Shown one piece after another: positions 27,812-36,969 of a stretch of 64,000 nt of DNA. The DNA is from Comamonadaceae bacterium (lineage in GTDB: Bacteria > Pseudomonadota > Gammaproteobacteria > Burkholderiales > Burkholderiaceae_C): contig JAIXUC010000033.1 of NCBI GenBank assembly GCA_027483665.1, positions 124,001 to 188,000 on the forward strand. The letters are read 5' to 3'. Position numbers and translations under genes: made by a program. Positions within the stretch are counted from its first letter, which is position 1. Each line of letters begins with the position of its first letter. A model generated the notes under the pieces. That model ran no database searches. It saw only the letters and a program-made list of their open reading frames with translations, and had not been told where the DNA came from.

Positions 27812-28303
27812 TCAGTACGTGAGGCGCAGGGTGTGGGTGCGGTTCGATGTGGCCCCAGCGCAGGCTGTTGTCACGCAGCCGTACTGGCCGCTTGCCATGG
27901 TTCCGTTGATGGTTACGGAGTTTGCGCCTGCGGTCGCAGTGCGAACGCCAGTGGCACCGCCAATCGCCAGCGTGTAGGCAAGATTGGTCTCCGCGTCTGT
28001 GACCACTTTGGTGGTACTGGTTACGGTTGGACCGGTTACCAGTGCTGGTGTGAAGGTCACGCCTTCTGTGCAGGTCAGCGATGCAGTCGTGCTAGCAGTC
28101 AACTCAGTGGTCCGCCCTGCGGTGTATGTTCCAAACGCCAAGATTGGAATTGCAGCGATGGTGCAACTACCGGAGAGCGTGAGGGTGACGTTGAAGTCTG
28201 CATTGGTCTGCGCATGCAAGCCAGGGCTGAGAAGGGCTGCTGCTGAAACAAGACCGGTGGCTGCGGCGCGCAGGGCGCGGCGGGGGAAGTGGCTGAGAGG
28301 CAT
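27812..28303 (-). CDS. Major SCPU-domain fimbrial subunit (CsuA/B-like)
   Basis: Promoter-proximal gene of the fimbrial operon and probably the pilus rod protein. The 163-residue precursor has a signal peptide (AAATGLVSAAALLSPGLHAQ). An SCPU domain follows, with an N-terminal donor strand (ADFNVTLTLSGSCTI), the conserved FGTYTAG, two paired cysteines, Thr/Ala-rich strands and the C-terminal strand RTHTLRLTY. I chose the ATG at 28303 because it places the signal peptide at the N-terminus; the upstream open frame starts with TTG. It is divergent from the HtrA-type protease gene. Confidence 0.82.
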   Translation of the reverse strand: MPLSHFPRRALRAAATGLVSAAALLSPGLHAQTNADFNVTLTLSGSCTIAAIPILAFGTYTAGRTTELTASTTASLTCTEGVTFTPALVTGPTVTSTTKVVTDAETNLAYTLAIGGATGVRTATAGANSVTINGTMASGQYGCVTTACAGATSNRTHTLRLTY

Positions 28304-28585
28304 GTGCAGGTTCCAGTGATGAACGACCGCCCCCTTGGCAGTCGACTGGGCGGCATGGTGTCCTTCCGTGTTCAGCGATCCCTCCAAGATTGCCTTTCGG
28401 CGAACAGTTGTCGGTGGCGTTCAGTGGAGCATCAGCGTCTGGTCTGACCAAAGAACCCAGCCGACCGACCTTGCTTGGCCCAGCGCGCCACCAATGACAG
28501 AAGGGCTTGAAGACCGTTGCGCAGCGCACAGACCGCCAACGTGCCCGTCTGCACGATCAGGCGCTCAACTGCCTGTGGGAATTTG

Positions 28586-30124
28586 ATGACAGCCAAGCCT
28601 CGATGGAATGCGCGGGCGGCATCGCTGCTGACTGCGGCCGCTTTGACGGTGCTCTGCGCGGGCGTGCCAGGGCTTTTGCGGGCACAGGTCGTGTCCAACG
28701 CCGCGCCACTTTTGGGCGGCGCAGCAGGGGCGATGGGCCTGCCCGACATGGCGGCCATCGCAGCGCGCTTTGCGCCCATCGTCGTGAACATCAGCGTCAG
28801 GGGAACGCGCAAGGTATCAACTGGCGCAGAACCGACGCCCGATGGAACCAGTGGCACCGACAGCCCACCAGCATCGGATGAGGCCGACGCGGTACTGGAT
28901 TTCCTGCGCCAGTTTCAGCAGCGCTTTGGTGGGCTGCCGCCCCAGCTCAAACTACCCGTCAGCGGCGAAGGCTCGGGGTTCATCGTGCGTGCTGATGGAC
29001 TCATCTTGACCAACGCGCATGTGGTGGCCGATGCCGACGAAGTGCTCGTGCGACTGAACGACCGCCGTGAGTACCTGGCCAAGGTGTTGGGCAGCGACCG
29101 ACTGACCGACATCGCTTTGCTGAAGATCGAAGCCGCCGACCTGCCGACTGCCACCCTCCCGCCTTTTGGCTCCCCGCGCAACATGCAGCCTGCGACAAGC
29201 CCGATTCGGGTGGGCGAATGGGTGCTGGCCATTGGCTCGCCTTTCGGCTTTGAGAGCACCGTCACAGTCGGCGTGGTCAGCGCAGCCAAGCGCTCACTTC
29301 CCGGCAATGGCTGGGTTTCGTTCATCCAGACCGATGCAGCCATCAACCCGGGCAGCTCTGGCGGGCCGCTGATCAACGTTCGGGGCGAAGTCATTGGCAT
29401 CAACTCTCAGATTTACTCGCAGACCGGCGGCTACCAGGGCTTGTCCTTCGCGATTCCCATTGAAGTGGCGCAACGCATTGCCCTGGAGATCTTGGCCAAT
29501 GGCAAGGTGCGCCATGCGCGGCTGGGCGTATCCGTTCAGGAGGTCAACCAGACTTTGGCCGAAGCCTTCAAGCTGCCGAAGCCCGCCGGCGCTTTGGTCA
29601 CCGAGGTAAGCCAGGGCAGCGCAGCCGAGCGCGCAGGCTTGGTCAGCGGAGACGTCATCTTGTCGGCCAACGGCCAAGCCTTGGACTTATCGGGCGACCT
29701 GCCCGCCGCGGTTGGACTGGCCCAGCCGGGCGACGATATGGTGCTGGAGGTCTGGCACCTGGGTGGCAAAGTAACGCGGCGTGCACGCCTAGACGACGCA
29801 GACCGCCCCGCGATAGAACGGACGAAGGCCGATGCAACGGCACCGAGCAAGTTGCCAACGGGGCGACTGGGCCTGTCGCTGCGCCCGCTGCAAGCGCACG
29901 AAATGCGGGAGTCCGGCATCACGGCCGGGCTGGTGGTCGAGGCCGTGACCGCCGCAGCGGGCCGAGCGGGCCTGCAGACTGGCGATCTGCTGCTGGCCAT
30001 CAACGGCCGACCGGTCACCACCGTCCAGCAAGCCGTCGGCTTGGTGGCCCAGTCGGACACAGCCGCCGCCTTGCTGCTACAGCGCGGCGTCAACAAGCTG
30101 TACTTGGCACTGCGGCTGGACTGA
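28586..30124 (+). CDS. Periplasmic serine protease of the Deg/HtrA family
   Basis: Deg proteases refold or degrade damaged envelope proteins. The 512-residue precursor has a signal peptide (ASLLTAAALTVLCAGVPGLL). The trypsin-like domain contains all three catalytic residues: His in LTNAHVVADADE, Asp in SDRLTDIALLKIE and Ser in NPGSSGGPLINV. Two PDZ domains follow (ARLGVSVQEVNQTLAEAF; LGLSLRPLQAHEM to AINGRPVTTV). The ATG at 28586, with GGGA upstream, is preferred over a start 23 codons earlier. DegP, DegQ and MucD names cannot be separated by eye. The 282-bp gap to the divergent fimbrial operon shows no promoter I would defend. Confidence 0.9.
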   Translation: MTAKPRWNARAASLLTAAALTVLCAGVPGLLRAQVVSNAAPLLGGAAGAMGLPDMAAIAARFAPIVVNISVRGTRKVSTGAEPTPDGTSGTDSPPASDEADAVLDFLRQFQQRFGGLPPQLKLPVSGEGSGFIVRADGLILTNAHVVADADEVLVRLNDRREYLAKVLGSDRLTDIALLKIEAADLPTATLPPFGSPRNMQPATSPIRVGEWVLAIGSPFGFESTVTVGVVSAAKRSLPGNGWVSFIQTDAAINPGSSGGPLINVRGEVIGINSQIYSQTGGYQGLSFAIPIEVAQRIALEILANGKVRHARLGVSVQEVNQTLAEAFKLPKPAGALVTEVSQGSAAERAGLVSGDVILSANGQALDLSGDLPAAVGLAQPGDDMVLEVWHLGGKVTRRARLDDADRPAIERTKADATAPSKLPTGRLGLSLRPLQAHEMRESGITAGLVVEAVTAAAGRAGLQTGDLLLAINGRPVTTVQQAVGLVAQSDTAAALLLQRGVNKLYLALRLD

Positions 30125-30138
30125 GCCTGTCGGGCTCA
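30122..30138. terminator. Hairpin shared by convergent stops of htrA-like and VIT genes
   Basis: A perfect 6-bp inverted repeat (TGAGCC-loop-GGCTCA) covers both stop codons: TGA of the protease (30122-30124) and the complement of the VIT-gene stop (30136-30138). No T run follows on either strand, so termination activity is only suggested by position. Confidence 0.35.
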
Positions 30139-30828
30139 AGCCACCGTACCCAGCAAAGCGCCCACGCCTGCAGTGACGGCCATCGCGAAGGCACCCCAGA
30201 ACGCCACGCGCCATGTGCCGCTCCACAGCGGTGCTCCGCCAAGCTGGGCAGACACCGCCCCCAGACTGGCCAGAAAGACCAGCGACCATACGGTCACCCA
30301 AGCCATCAGGTGGGCGCCTGACACCGTGGCGACGACGGCCATCGGCAACACCGCACCGACCGCAAAACTGGCTGCAGAGGCCAGCGCCGCCTGCGTGGGG
30401 CGCGCTGCGGTCACGTCGGACAGGCCCAGCTCATCGCGGGCATGGGCACCCAGCGCATCGTGCTTCATCAGTTGTTCGGCCACTTGGTCGGCCAAACGCG
30501 GCTCCAGGCCGCGACCGACATAAATGCCCGCCAGTTCCTGTTGCTCTGCCGCCGGGTTTTGCTGGAGCTCGGCAGCCTCCCGGGCCAAGTCGGCGGCTTC
30601 GGTGTCCTTCTGGGAATGCACCGAGACAAACTCGCCGGCCGCCATGGACATGGCCCCGGCGATCAGGCCGGAAGCACCCGTCAGCAAGATGGTGCGGTGC
30701 TCAGCCCCCGCAGCGGCCACCCCCAGCACCAAGCTGGCGGTGGACACGATGCCGTCGTTGGCACCCAAGACCGCCGCGCGCAACCAACCGATGTGCGCGC
30801 TGCGGTGACGTTCTGTGTGGCTTCTCAC
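30136..30828 (-). CDS. VIT/CCC1-family iron-manganese transporter
   Basis: The 230-residue inner-membrane protein of the VIT1/CCC1 family moves Fe2+ or Mn2+ out of the cytosol. The family start GWLRAAVLGANDGIVSTASL in TM1 is clear. TM2 follows (GLIAGAMSMAAGEFVSVHSQ), then a charged cytosolic metal-binding stretch (EAAELQQNPAAEQQELA), and three C-terminal helices. Bacterial members are usually detoxifying exporters. It is transcribed away from cbpM with an 89-bp gap and converges with the protease gene. Confidence 0.88.
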   Translation of the reverse strand: MRSHTERHRSAHIGWLRAAVLGANDGIVSTASLVLGVAAAGAEHRTILLTGASGLIAGAMSMAAGEFVSVHSQKDTEAADLAREAAELQQNPAAEQQELAGIYVGRGLEPRLADQVAEQLMKHDALGAHARDELGLSDVTAARPTQAALASAASFAVGAVLPMAVVATVSGAHLMAWVTVWSLVFLASLGAVSAQLGGAPLWSGTWRVAFWGAFAMAVTAGVGALLGTVA

Positions 30829-30917
30829 CGGTTACCCCAGGGCAGAGGCCCAGGCCTCCTTGGTGAGCTCTGAGCTGGCGTCTGCACCGTGCGTATCGAG
30901 TCCATGGCGGCATGCAC

Positions 30918-31244
30918 TCAAGTTGCTCGAAGCTGCAAGCGCAGGCGCTCGATCTCGGCCATCAGTTCCAACACCAAGGCCACCGCTGCCATGTCCAGCT
31001 CGAAATCGCGCGCCAGGCGCAGCGTCTTGCGCGTCTGTGGCAAGGCATCTCCACCAAAGCGCCAGTCTTGCGGCATATGGCCCGTGGGCTGAAGCAGGCC
31101 CTCACCCACCATTGCCTGCACCCAGGTGTGTTCAGCACCGCTTGCCTGACACAGCGCGGCCAGCGTGAACCAGCCCTGCTCCTCCAGCACGACAGCAGCC
31201 GAAACTGGGGCAAGCGGTACAAGTTGATGGGCCATGGTCTTCAT
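30918..31244 (-). CDS. cbpM: Chaperone modulator CbpM
   Basis: CbpM is a small MerR-like protein that binds the J-domain of CbpA and blocks its co-chaperone and DNA-binding activity. The 108-residue product has the pattern [30 protein letters not shown], then a C-terminal helix with [20 protein letters not shown]. The ATG at 31244 overlaps the cbpA stop (ATGA), which fixes the start; a much longer reading upstream is antisense noise over cbpA. The pair cbpA-cbpM is the standard operon. Confidence 0.85.
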   Translation of the reverse strand: MKTMAHQLVPLAPVSAAVVLEEQGWFTLAALCQASGAEHTWVQAMVGEGLLQPTGHMPQDWRFGGDALPQTRKTLRLARDFELDMAAVALVLELMAEIERLRLQLRAT

Positions 31245-32233
31245 GCCTCCAGCGCGGCGCGGGGTTGGAAAGAGGGGAAGGCACGGGCCAGCGCGCTGTA
31301 GGCCTCTTGGTCGGCTTCTGAGACTGCCATCGGCAGCACGATGCGCAGCACGGCATACAGGTCGCCCGGCACCTTGCCCGGCAGCCCGCGGCCTTTGAGG
31401 CGCAGCTTGCGCCCTTGCGGCGAGCCAGGCGGCACCTTCAACAGCACGCTCACGCTGTGATCCGGCGTCGGCACCTCGACGGAGGCACCCAACGCGGCCT
31501 CCCAAGGCGCCACGGGAAGCTCGAAGCTGATGTCGCCACCGCTGACCCTGAACAGCGGGTGCGGCAAGAAGCCCACCGCCAGGTACAGGTCGCCAGCAGG
31601 CGCGCCGCCTTGGCCTGCATCGCCCAGGCCGGCCAGCCGCAGGTGCTGGCCTTCGCGAACGCCCTTGGGGATGCCCACCTCAAACTGCCTGTTCTGCAGC
31701 GTGGCAGGCCCTGCCGCATCGGCCGTGGGCATGCGAATGGAGAACATGCGCTTGGCACCCAGGTAGCTGTCTTCCAAACCGATGTCCAGCTTGGCGTGCT
31801 GGTCTCGCCCCGGCATCGGGCCGCTGTCGGCGCTGCGCCTGGGCATGCCTTGTGGGCCGCCCCGGCCAAAGAGCGACTCGAAGAAATCACTGAAATCTGG
31901 CGCTTCTTCTTGAGAGCCCCCCTCTGGCTGTCTGCCAGAGCGGCTGCCCCGAGCCGCGCTGCGATACGGCTGGCTGTGGTCCCAGCCGGGTGGTGGCTCA
32001 AAGTCCTGCCCATTGGCATGGCGCTGCACGGCGGCGTCGTAGGCCGCGCGGCGTTCAGCGTCAATCAAGGCTTCGTGCGCTTCTGCCACTTCCTTGAAGC
32101 GCGCCTCGGCGTCGGGAGCCTTGCTGACATCCGGGTGGTATTTGCGAGCCAGCTTGCGGTAGGCGCGCTTGACCTCGGCCTGCGTCGCAGTGCGCTGGAT
32201 GCCCAGCGTGGCGTAGTAGTCGGGCAAGGCCAT
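31241..32233 (-). CDS. cbpA: Curved DNA-binding protein / DnaJ-like co-chaperone CbpA
   Basis: CbpA is a DnaJ paralogue acting with DnaK and binding curved DNA in stationary phase. The 330-residue protein starts at the ATG at 32233, giving the J-domain ([20 protein letters not shown]) with the catalytic HPD in [19 protein letters not shown] Gly/Ser linker follows, then two C-terminal beta-domains ([40 protein letters not shown]). It lacks the zinc-finger domain of true DnaJ. It is coupled to cbpM by a 4-nt overlap. Confidence 0.92.
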   Translation of the reverse strand: MALPDYYATLGIQRTATQAEVKRAYRKLARKYHPDVSKAPDAEARFKEVAEAHEALIDAERRAAYDAAVQRHANGQDFEPPPGWDHSQPYRSAARGSRSGRQPEGGSQEEAPDFSDFFESLFGRGGPQGMPRRSADSGPMPGRDQHAKLDIGLEDSYLGAKRMFSIRMPTADAAGPATLQNRQFEVGIPKGVREGQHLRLAGLGDAGQGGAPAGDLYLAVGFLPHPLFRVSGGDISFELPVAPWEAALGASVEVPTPDHSVSVLLKVPPGSPQGRKLRLKGRGLPGKVPGDLYAVLRIVLPMAVSEADQEAYSALARAFPSFQPRAALEA

Positions 32234-32268
32234 CAGCGGTCGGAGGAACCTCGGGTGGTGAAGCGGTT

Positions 32269-32919
32269 CTAGGGCAGTGGCTGCGCCAATGAATCCAGAT
32301 GCAGCCAAACCTCGTTGCGCCGCATGAACCAGGGCGTGAAGGGCGCGTTGTAGCGCGCATAGATCGGCTCGCCTTTCCACGTCAGGTTCGCGGCTTGCAA
32401 GGCTGTCTGTAGCTTGGCCAACTGTTCGCTGTCGTTGGACTGCGACCACAGGCCCGAGTAGCGGATGACGGCCACTTGGACTGCTGCGACATCACGCAGT
32501 TGCACCTGCGCATCAAGCGGTTCTGGCGCTGTGGCAGCCGTCACGCCTTTGGGCAACACGAACTGAACCAGGAATCCGCCCGATGCAGCCGCCTGCGTGA
32601 CGGGTGCCGTCATCTCCAGCTTCAGCGGCGCAGCGGCCTGCGTCACCGGTGCCGTCATGGCGAACTTCCGCTCGCCCTTGTTCTTGCCGAAGATATAGCC
32701 TGCCAAGATCGGAAAGGCTTGGCTGCCCGCGTCACGCGCCGGGCCGGGCACCAACACCTCGGCCACGGCATAGCCCGCATATTGGCGCAGCTCGACGGCG
32801 GCCAACTTGTCGGCTAACTGGCGGACCACCTGGTACTCGGGCTCTGGTGTGGCTTGGATGGGCATGGACAGGGTGGTCAGGGCAAGGGCTGTCATTAATA
32901 GATGGGTAAAGCGCTTCAT
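32269..32919 (-). CDS. SOUL-family haem-binding protein, secreted
   Basis: The 216-residue SOUL/HBP-family protein has a signal peptide ([17 protein letters not shown]), so it is probably periplasmic. Family features are [14 protein letters not shown], the repeated motif [10 protein letters not shown] (twice, at the two places where SOUL proteins carry MTAPV), and the C-terminal pattern [19 protein letters not shown]. The family binds tetrapyrroles such as haem. Given a phototroph with bacteriochlorophyll nearby, a tetrapyrrole-handling role is plausible but not shown. It ends 35 nt before the cbpA start and could be transcribed together with it. Confidence 0.82.
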   Translation of the reverse strand: MKRFTHLLMTALALTTLSMPIQATPEPEYQVVRQLADKLAAVELRQYAGYAVAEVLVPGPARDAGSQAFPILAGYIFGKNKGERKFAMTAPVTQAAAPLKLEMTAPVTQAAASGGFLVQFVLPKGVTAATAPEPLDAQVQLRDVAAVQVAVIRYSGLWSQSNDSEQLAKLQTALQAANLTWKGEPIYARYNAPFTPWFMRRNEVWLHLDSLAQPLP

Positions 32920-32970
32920 GGCTTAAGGGGATCGGGTCGGGGCTTGCGCCTGGGGCCTTCGTGGCGACCG

Positions 32971-33864
32971 TCAGGCATGCCCTTGCGCCAGGGCGGCCGC
33001 TTTTGCCTTTGGGAAATCAGCGCCACGGGCAACGGCCTCTCCAGCCTCAAAGTCCCGGCGCAGCTCGTCGAGCTTGGCCATCGCGCCCTCGAACGCATCG
33101 TTGCCAAGCAGCAGGTGGTGGGGCGGATGGCCCGACGCCACGGCTTTCAGGATGGCACCCGCAGCACGCACCGGGTCTCCGGGCTGCTTGCCAGACGATG
33201 CTCGAACCGCTTGGCGAACCTGGCCAGCGCTTGCCATGTAGTCGTCGATCTGGTGCGCGCTTTCGTTGGCAGACCTTCCAGCCCAGTCGGTGCGAAACCC
33301 GCTGGGCTCGACCACCATCACCCGAATGCCCAAGGGCTCGACCTCTTGGCGCAGTGCCTCCGACAGGCCTTCCACGGCAAACTTGGTGGCGTTGTATTGC
33401 CCAAGGGCTGGAAAACCACGCAGCCCACCGATGGAGGCCACGTTCACGATGCACCCGCTGCGCCGTTTACGCATGCCGGGCAGCACGGCCTGGATCATGG
33501 CGGTAAGGCCAAACACGTTGACCTCGAACATCTTGCGCACTTCAGCCACTTCGCCTTCCTCGATGGCGGCGAAGTAGCCGATGCCGGCGTTGTTCACCAG
33601 CACGTCGATGCCCCCAAAGCGCGCCTGTGCCGCCTCGACGGCAGCAGCCACCTGATCGGGCTGCGTGACGTCGAGCTTGAGTACGAGAACCTGGTCGGTC
33701 GAGCCATAGCCTTGCAGCTGCGAAGGATCGCGCGCGGTCATGACCGTGCGATGGCCGTGTTCGATGGCCTGCTTGGCCAGTTCCAAGCCGAAGCCGGTGG
33801 AGCAGCCGGTGATGAACCAAACCGGCGGTTCGGTGACGATGGCTGTGCTGACTGATGCATTCAT
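32971..33864 (-). CDS. Short-chain dehydrogenase/reductase
   Basis: The 297-residue classical SDR has the cofactor motif WFITGCSTGFGLELAKQAIE, NNAG at DVLVNNAGIGYF, the active-site Ser in IVNVASIGGL and Tyr-Lys in YNATKFAVEGL. The residue pattern after the first strand (TARDPSQL) suggests NADP(H) preference. The substrate cannot be deduced. It lies 15 nt after the aldehyde dehydrogenase gene in the same direction. The two probably act on successive alcohol/aldehyde intermediates, with the divergent MDR reductase as a third partner. Confidence 0.85.
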   Translation of the reverse strand: MNASVSTAIVTEPPVWFITGCSTGFGLELAKQAIEHGHRTVMTARDPSQLQGYGSTDQVLVLKLDVTQPDQVAAAVEAAQARFGGIDVLVNNAGIGYFAAIEEGEVAEVRKMFEVNVFGLTAMIQAVLPGMRKRRSGCIVNVASIGGLRGFPALGQYNATKFAVEGLSEALRQEVEPLGIRVMVVEPSGFRTDWAGRSANESAHQIDDYMASAGQVRQAVRASSGKQPGDPVRAAGAILKAVASGHPPHHLLLGNDAFEGAMAKLDELRRDFEAGEAVARGADFPKAKAAALAQGHA

Positions 33865-33879
33865 GGCAATTCCTTGGGG

Positions 33880-35262
33880 TTAGACGGGTGCTGCGACGTG
33901 CCCAGTGCGCACCAGCTTCTTGTTGACGAACTCGTGGATGCCCATGTTTCCCAGCTCACGGCCGTAGCCCGAGTTCTTGATGCCGCCGAAAGGCAGCTCG
34001 GCATCGGCCCAGTCGAGGTTGTTGACGAACACCATCCCGCTGTCCACGCGGCTGGCCAGGCGCTGGCCGCGGTCCTCGTCCTTGGTCCACACCGAGCCGC
34101 CGAGGCCGAAGTCGGAATCGTTGGCCAGAGCAATGGCCTCGTCCTCGCTCTTAACCCGGTAGAAGGAGACCACCGGCCCAAAGAACTCGTCGCGGTAGGC
34201 CGGGTTGTTGGGTGCGATGTGGGTGAGGATCGTGGCCTGCATGAACCAGCCCGGACGGTCGATGCGCTTGCCGCCCAGCAGCAGCTTCGCACCACCGGCC
34301 ACCGCAGCGTCGACCTGCGCCAGCAACTGCAGCAGGGCAGATTCGGTGGACAGCGGGCCGAGCGTGGTTTTCCCGTCCATGGGATCGCCCGGGATCAGGG
34401 CTTCGAGGGCAGCCTTGAACTTCGCCAGGAACTTGTCAGCCACCGCTTCCATCACGATGAAGCGCTTGGCCGCGCAGCAGGTCTGCCCGCCGTTGTACAT
34501 GCGGCCCCACACGGCCCACGGAATGGTCTTGTCGAGGTCGGCGTCGTCGAGCACGATGAAGGCGTCGCTGCCGCCGAGTTCCATCGTGGACTTCTTCAAG
34601 TTCTGGCCAGCACGGGCTGCCACGCTGCGCCCAGCGGCCAAGCTGCCGGTCAGCGCCACGCCCTTGACACGCGGGTCGTCAATGACGCGGTCGGACTGCT
34701 CGTAGGAGATCAACAGGTTGGTGTACGCACCCACCGGCGCCCCGGCGTCCAGCAGAAGCCGCTCGAAGGCGATGGCGCATTGCGGCACGCAGCCTGCATG
34801 CTTCACCACCAGCACATTGCCCGCCATCAACTGCGGCCCAGCCACACGGGCGAGCTGGTAGTACGGAAAGTTCCAGGGCTCTACGCAAAACAGCACGCCC
34901 AAGGGGCTGCTTTCCAGATGCGCCTTGCCATGCTTGGGGTGCAGCTTGGTGGGCTCTAGAAAAGCCTCGCCATGCTTGGCGTAGTAAGCCAGGATGTCGG
35001 CACTGAAGGTCACTTCGCCGCGGGCTTCATCGATGCGCTTGCCCATGTCTTGTGTGGCGAGCCGGGCGAAGTCATCGACATGAGCGGCCATCAGGGCCGC
35101 TGCTTTGTGCACGATGGCAGCGCGCTCGGCGTAAGTGGTGTGCTTCCACTTCTGATAGGTCGCTTCAGCCGTGGCCAGCGACTGTTCGAGTTGCTCAGAG
35201 CTCAGGTGTTCGTAGCTCTTGAGCAGGCGGCCGGTGTTGGGGTTGATGCTTTGGTAGGTCAT
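33880..35262 (-). CDS. NAD(P)-dependent aldehyde dehydrogenase (succinate-semialdehyde type)
   Basis: The 460-residue ALDH superfamily enzyme oxidises an aldehyde to an acid. The catalytic Cys is in NGGQTCCAAKRF, the general-base Glu in STMELGGSDAF, the oxyanion Asn in EPWNFPYYQLAR, and the C-terminal signature reads PFGGIKNSGYGREL. The start MTYQSINPNTGRLLKSYEHL is the one typical of GabD-like short ALDHs acting on succinate semialdehyde. The ATG at 35262 is used; a 45-codon upstream extension lies in the divergent promoter region. It is probably co-transcribed with the SDR. Confidence 0.88.
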   Translation of the reverse strand: MTYQSINPNTGRLLKSYEHLSSEQLEQSLATAEATYQKWKHTTYAERAAIVHKAAALMAAHVDDFARLATQDMGKRIDEARGEVTFSADILAYYAKHGEAFLEPTKLHPKHGKAHLESSPLGVLFCVEPWNFPYYQLARVAGPQLMAGNVLVVKHAGCVPQCAIAFERLLLDAGAPVGAYTNLLISYEQSDRVIDDPRVKGVALTGSLAAGRSVAARAGQNLKKSTMELGGSDAFIVLDDADLDKTIPWAVWGRMYNGGQTCCAAKRFIVMEAVADKFLAKFKAALEALIPGDPMDGKTTLGPLSTESALLQLLAQVDAAVAGGAKLLLGGKRIDRPGWFMQATILTHIAPNNPAYRDEFFGPVVSFYRVKSEDEAIALANDSDFGLGGSVWTKDEDRGQRLASRVDSGMVFVNNLDWADAELPFGGIKNSGYGRELGNMGIHEFVNKKLVRTGHVAAPV

Positions 35263-35509
35263 TGCGTTGTCGTTTGTCTGCAGTGGGCGGGTCATGCGTG
35301 AACCAACGGGGCGCTGCGTGTGCGCGGCTGGCCTTAGGGCACGAATCGGTGTTGCAGCCTGCGCGCAGCGACCCGTCAGGTCTGTTCGATGGCGCACCGT
35401 GCATGGGGGCCAGCGGTGCCATGCTGCTGTAGTGAGCTGCAGCGGTCAGCCATCAGCTATCTGTCAGGCTTGCGCCGCCTTTCACGAATACGAAGAAAAG
35501 ACACCCACC

Positions 35510-36544
35510 ATGCCGCAGAACACCACCACCAACCGCCGCATAGTCTTGAAGGCCAGGCCGCACGGCGCGCCGACCGCAGAAGACTTTCGCTTGGAGACTG
35601 TGCCCGTGCCTGTGCCAGAGACCGGTCAGGTCTTGCTGCGCACGCTGTTCCTCTCGCTCGACCCCTACATGCGCGGGCGGATGAGCGATGGACCGTCGTA
35701 CGCTGCACCGGTGGCCATCGGCGACGTGATGGTCGGCGGCACGGTGTCGCGCGTCGAGGTCTCCAAACACGCCGACTTTAAGGTAGGCGAACTGGTGCTG
35801 GGCTACGCGGGCTGGCAGGACTACGCGCTGTCCGACGGCAAGGGCATCACGCCCATCGCGTATGCGCAGCGACACCCCTCGCGCGCGCTGGGCGTGCTGG
35901 GCATGCCCGGCTTCACCGCCTACATGGGCTTGCTCGACATCGGCAGGCCCGTGGCTGGAGAGACCGTCGTCGTGGCCGCCGCCAGTGGTGCCGTTGGCTC
36001 GGTGGTGGGCCAGATCGCAAAGATCAAGGGTTGCTACGTCGTCGGCATCGCGGGCGGCGAGGACAAGTGCAAATACGTCGTGGATGAATTGGGCTTTGAC
36101 TTCTGCGTCGATCACCGCGCAGACGACCTGCCTGGCCACCTGGCCGCCGCCTGCCCCAAGGGCATCGACGTGTATTTCGAGAACGTCGGCGGTGCCGTGT
36201 TCGACGCGGTGTTGCCGCTGCTCAACACCAAGGCGCGGGTGCCGGTCTGTGGGCTGATCGCTGCCTACAACGCCACAGAGCTGCCGCCCGGCCCGGACCG
36301 GCTGGGTTTGCTGATGGGCACGCTGCTGCGCAAGCGCATCCAGATGCAGGGCTTCATCGTCTTCGACGACTACGCGCCGCGCTGGAGCGAGTTTGCGGGT
36401 GAGATGGGCGAGTGGGTGAGCAAAGGCAAAGTCAAGGTCCGCGAGGACATCGTCTTCGGCCTGGAGAACGCGTCCGAGGCCTTCATCGGCCTGCTGCAAG
36501 GCAAGAACTTCGGCAAGCTGGTCGTTGAGCTGGCGCACGAATGA
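35510..36544 (+). CDS. Zinc-independent NADP-dependent MDR oxidoreductase (CurA/leukotriene B4 dehydrogenase type)
   Basis: The 344-residue medium-chain reductase reduces enone or enal double bonds with NADPH. It lacks zinc ligands and shows the family start NRRIVLKARPHGAPTAEDF, then SLDPYMRGRMSD. The nucleotide motif is AASGAVGSVVGQIAKIKGCY, followed by VDVYFENVGG-like (IDVYFENVGG) and the tail GLLQGKNFGKLVVEL. The ATG at 35510 is used because it matches the family N-terminus. The 247-bp gap to the divergent aldehyde dehydrogenase shows no clear operator. Reduction of an alpha,beta-unsaturated aldehyde followed by oxidation by the ALDH would make a coherent detoxification set. Confidence 0.88.
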   Translation: MPQNTTTNRRIVLKARPHGAPTAEDFRLETVPVPVPETGQVLLRTLFLSLDPYMRGRMSDGPSYAAPVAIGDVMVGGTVSRVEVSKHADFKVGELVLGYAGWQDYALSDGKGITPIAYAQRHPSRALGVLGMPGFTAYMGLLDIGRPVAGETVVVAAASGAVGSVVGQIAKIKGCYVVGIAGGEDKCKYVVDELGFDFCVDHRADDLPGHLAAACPKGIDVYFENVGGAVFDAVLPLLNTKARVPVCGLIAAYNATELPPGPDRLGLLMGTLLRKRIQMQGFIVFDDYAPRWSEFAGEMGEWVSKGKVKVREDIVFGLENASEAFIGLLQGKNFGKLVVELAHE

Positions 36545-36592
36545 GCGCACAACTCTTTAAGCCCAGCGCAGCACGACGATGCCTCGCCACGC

Positions 36593-36733
36593 ATGGCCGA
36601 CCCAGCCACGCTGGCCAAGGAAAGCCTGCTGGAATTTGAAGCGAGAGGCGCCGGCATCTACCAAACCCTGGCGTCACGGCGCGGTTTTGAAACCAAACTG
36701 CCGCTGACGCGCCAGGACTTGTACCCGCGCTGA
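36593..36733 (+). pseudogene. Short orphan reading, possible gene remnant
   Basis: A 46-codon reading (starting MADPATLAKESLLEFEARG, ending PLTRQDLYPR) lies after the MDR gene. Its composition looks protein-like (balanced charged and hydrophobic residues, codon choice like the neighbours). It has no ribosome-binding site and seems to be only the end of something larger. In another frame the bases just upstream (36541 on) start MSAQLF, so a frameshifted or truncated gene is possible. I do not recognise the family. It sits next to the tRNA-Val fragment, where an insertion may have cut a gene. Confidence 0.25.
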
Positions 36734-36757
36734 CCGCCGCACCCCCTGCGCCCAAAG

Positions 36758-36791
36758 AAAAAAGCCCCGGTCTCGCAAGAGATCGGGGCTT
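36758..36791 (-). terminator. Strong minus-strand terminator beside the tRNA-Val fragment
   Basis: A 13-bp stem (36762-36774 with 36779-36791, one G-U pair) with a GCAA tetraloop is followed on the minus strand by six T residues. It begins 7 nt beyond the 3' end of the tRNA-Val-like fragment. It may be the original terminator of a tRNA gene, and now probably ends transcripts coming from the puc segment. Confidence 0.85.
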
Positions 36792-36797
36792 CGTATT

Positions 36798-36846
36798 GGG
36801 TAGGCGCGATTGCACTCGAACCAACGACCCCCACCCTATCAAGGTG
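36798..36846 (-). repeat. 3'-half copy of tRNA-Val (direct repeat, att-like)
   Basis: These 49 bases match the 3' half of the intact tRNA-Val gene at 40060-40136 in the same orientation, with only four differences that I can count. They cover the acceptor 3' strand, T-arm, variable loop, and anticodon loop with the 3' side of its stem. Similarity stops at the anticodon stem, and the 5' half is absent, so it cannot fold as a tRNA. A 3'-terminal tRNA fragment at the far end of a segment beginning at an intact tRNA is what site-specific integration leaves behind. A terminator follows directly. Confidence 0.8.
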
Positions 36847-36969
36847 CAACCCTCGCGCTCTTGAAGCGAACAACGCACTTTTGCACGCTACTAAAACAAG
36901 CAGCCTTCCGAGGCCGATCTCAGTTCTTCCTACGACCTGCTGCAAGCGGGGCTTGCCTCTGCAGTGGTT

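Noticed and set aside
36798-36846. A functional second tRNA-Val gene
   Set aside because: Only the 3' half is present; the D-arm and acceptor 5' strand are missing and similarity stops at the anticodon stem.
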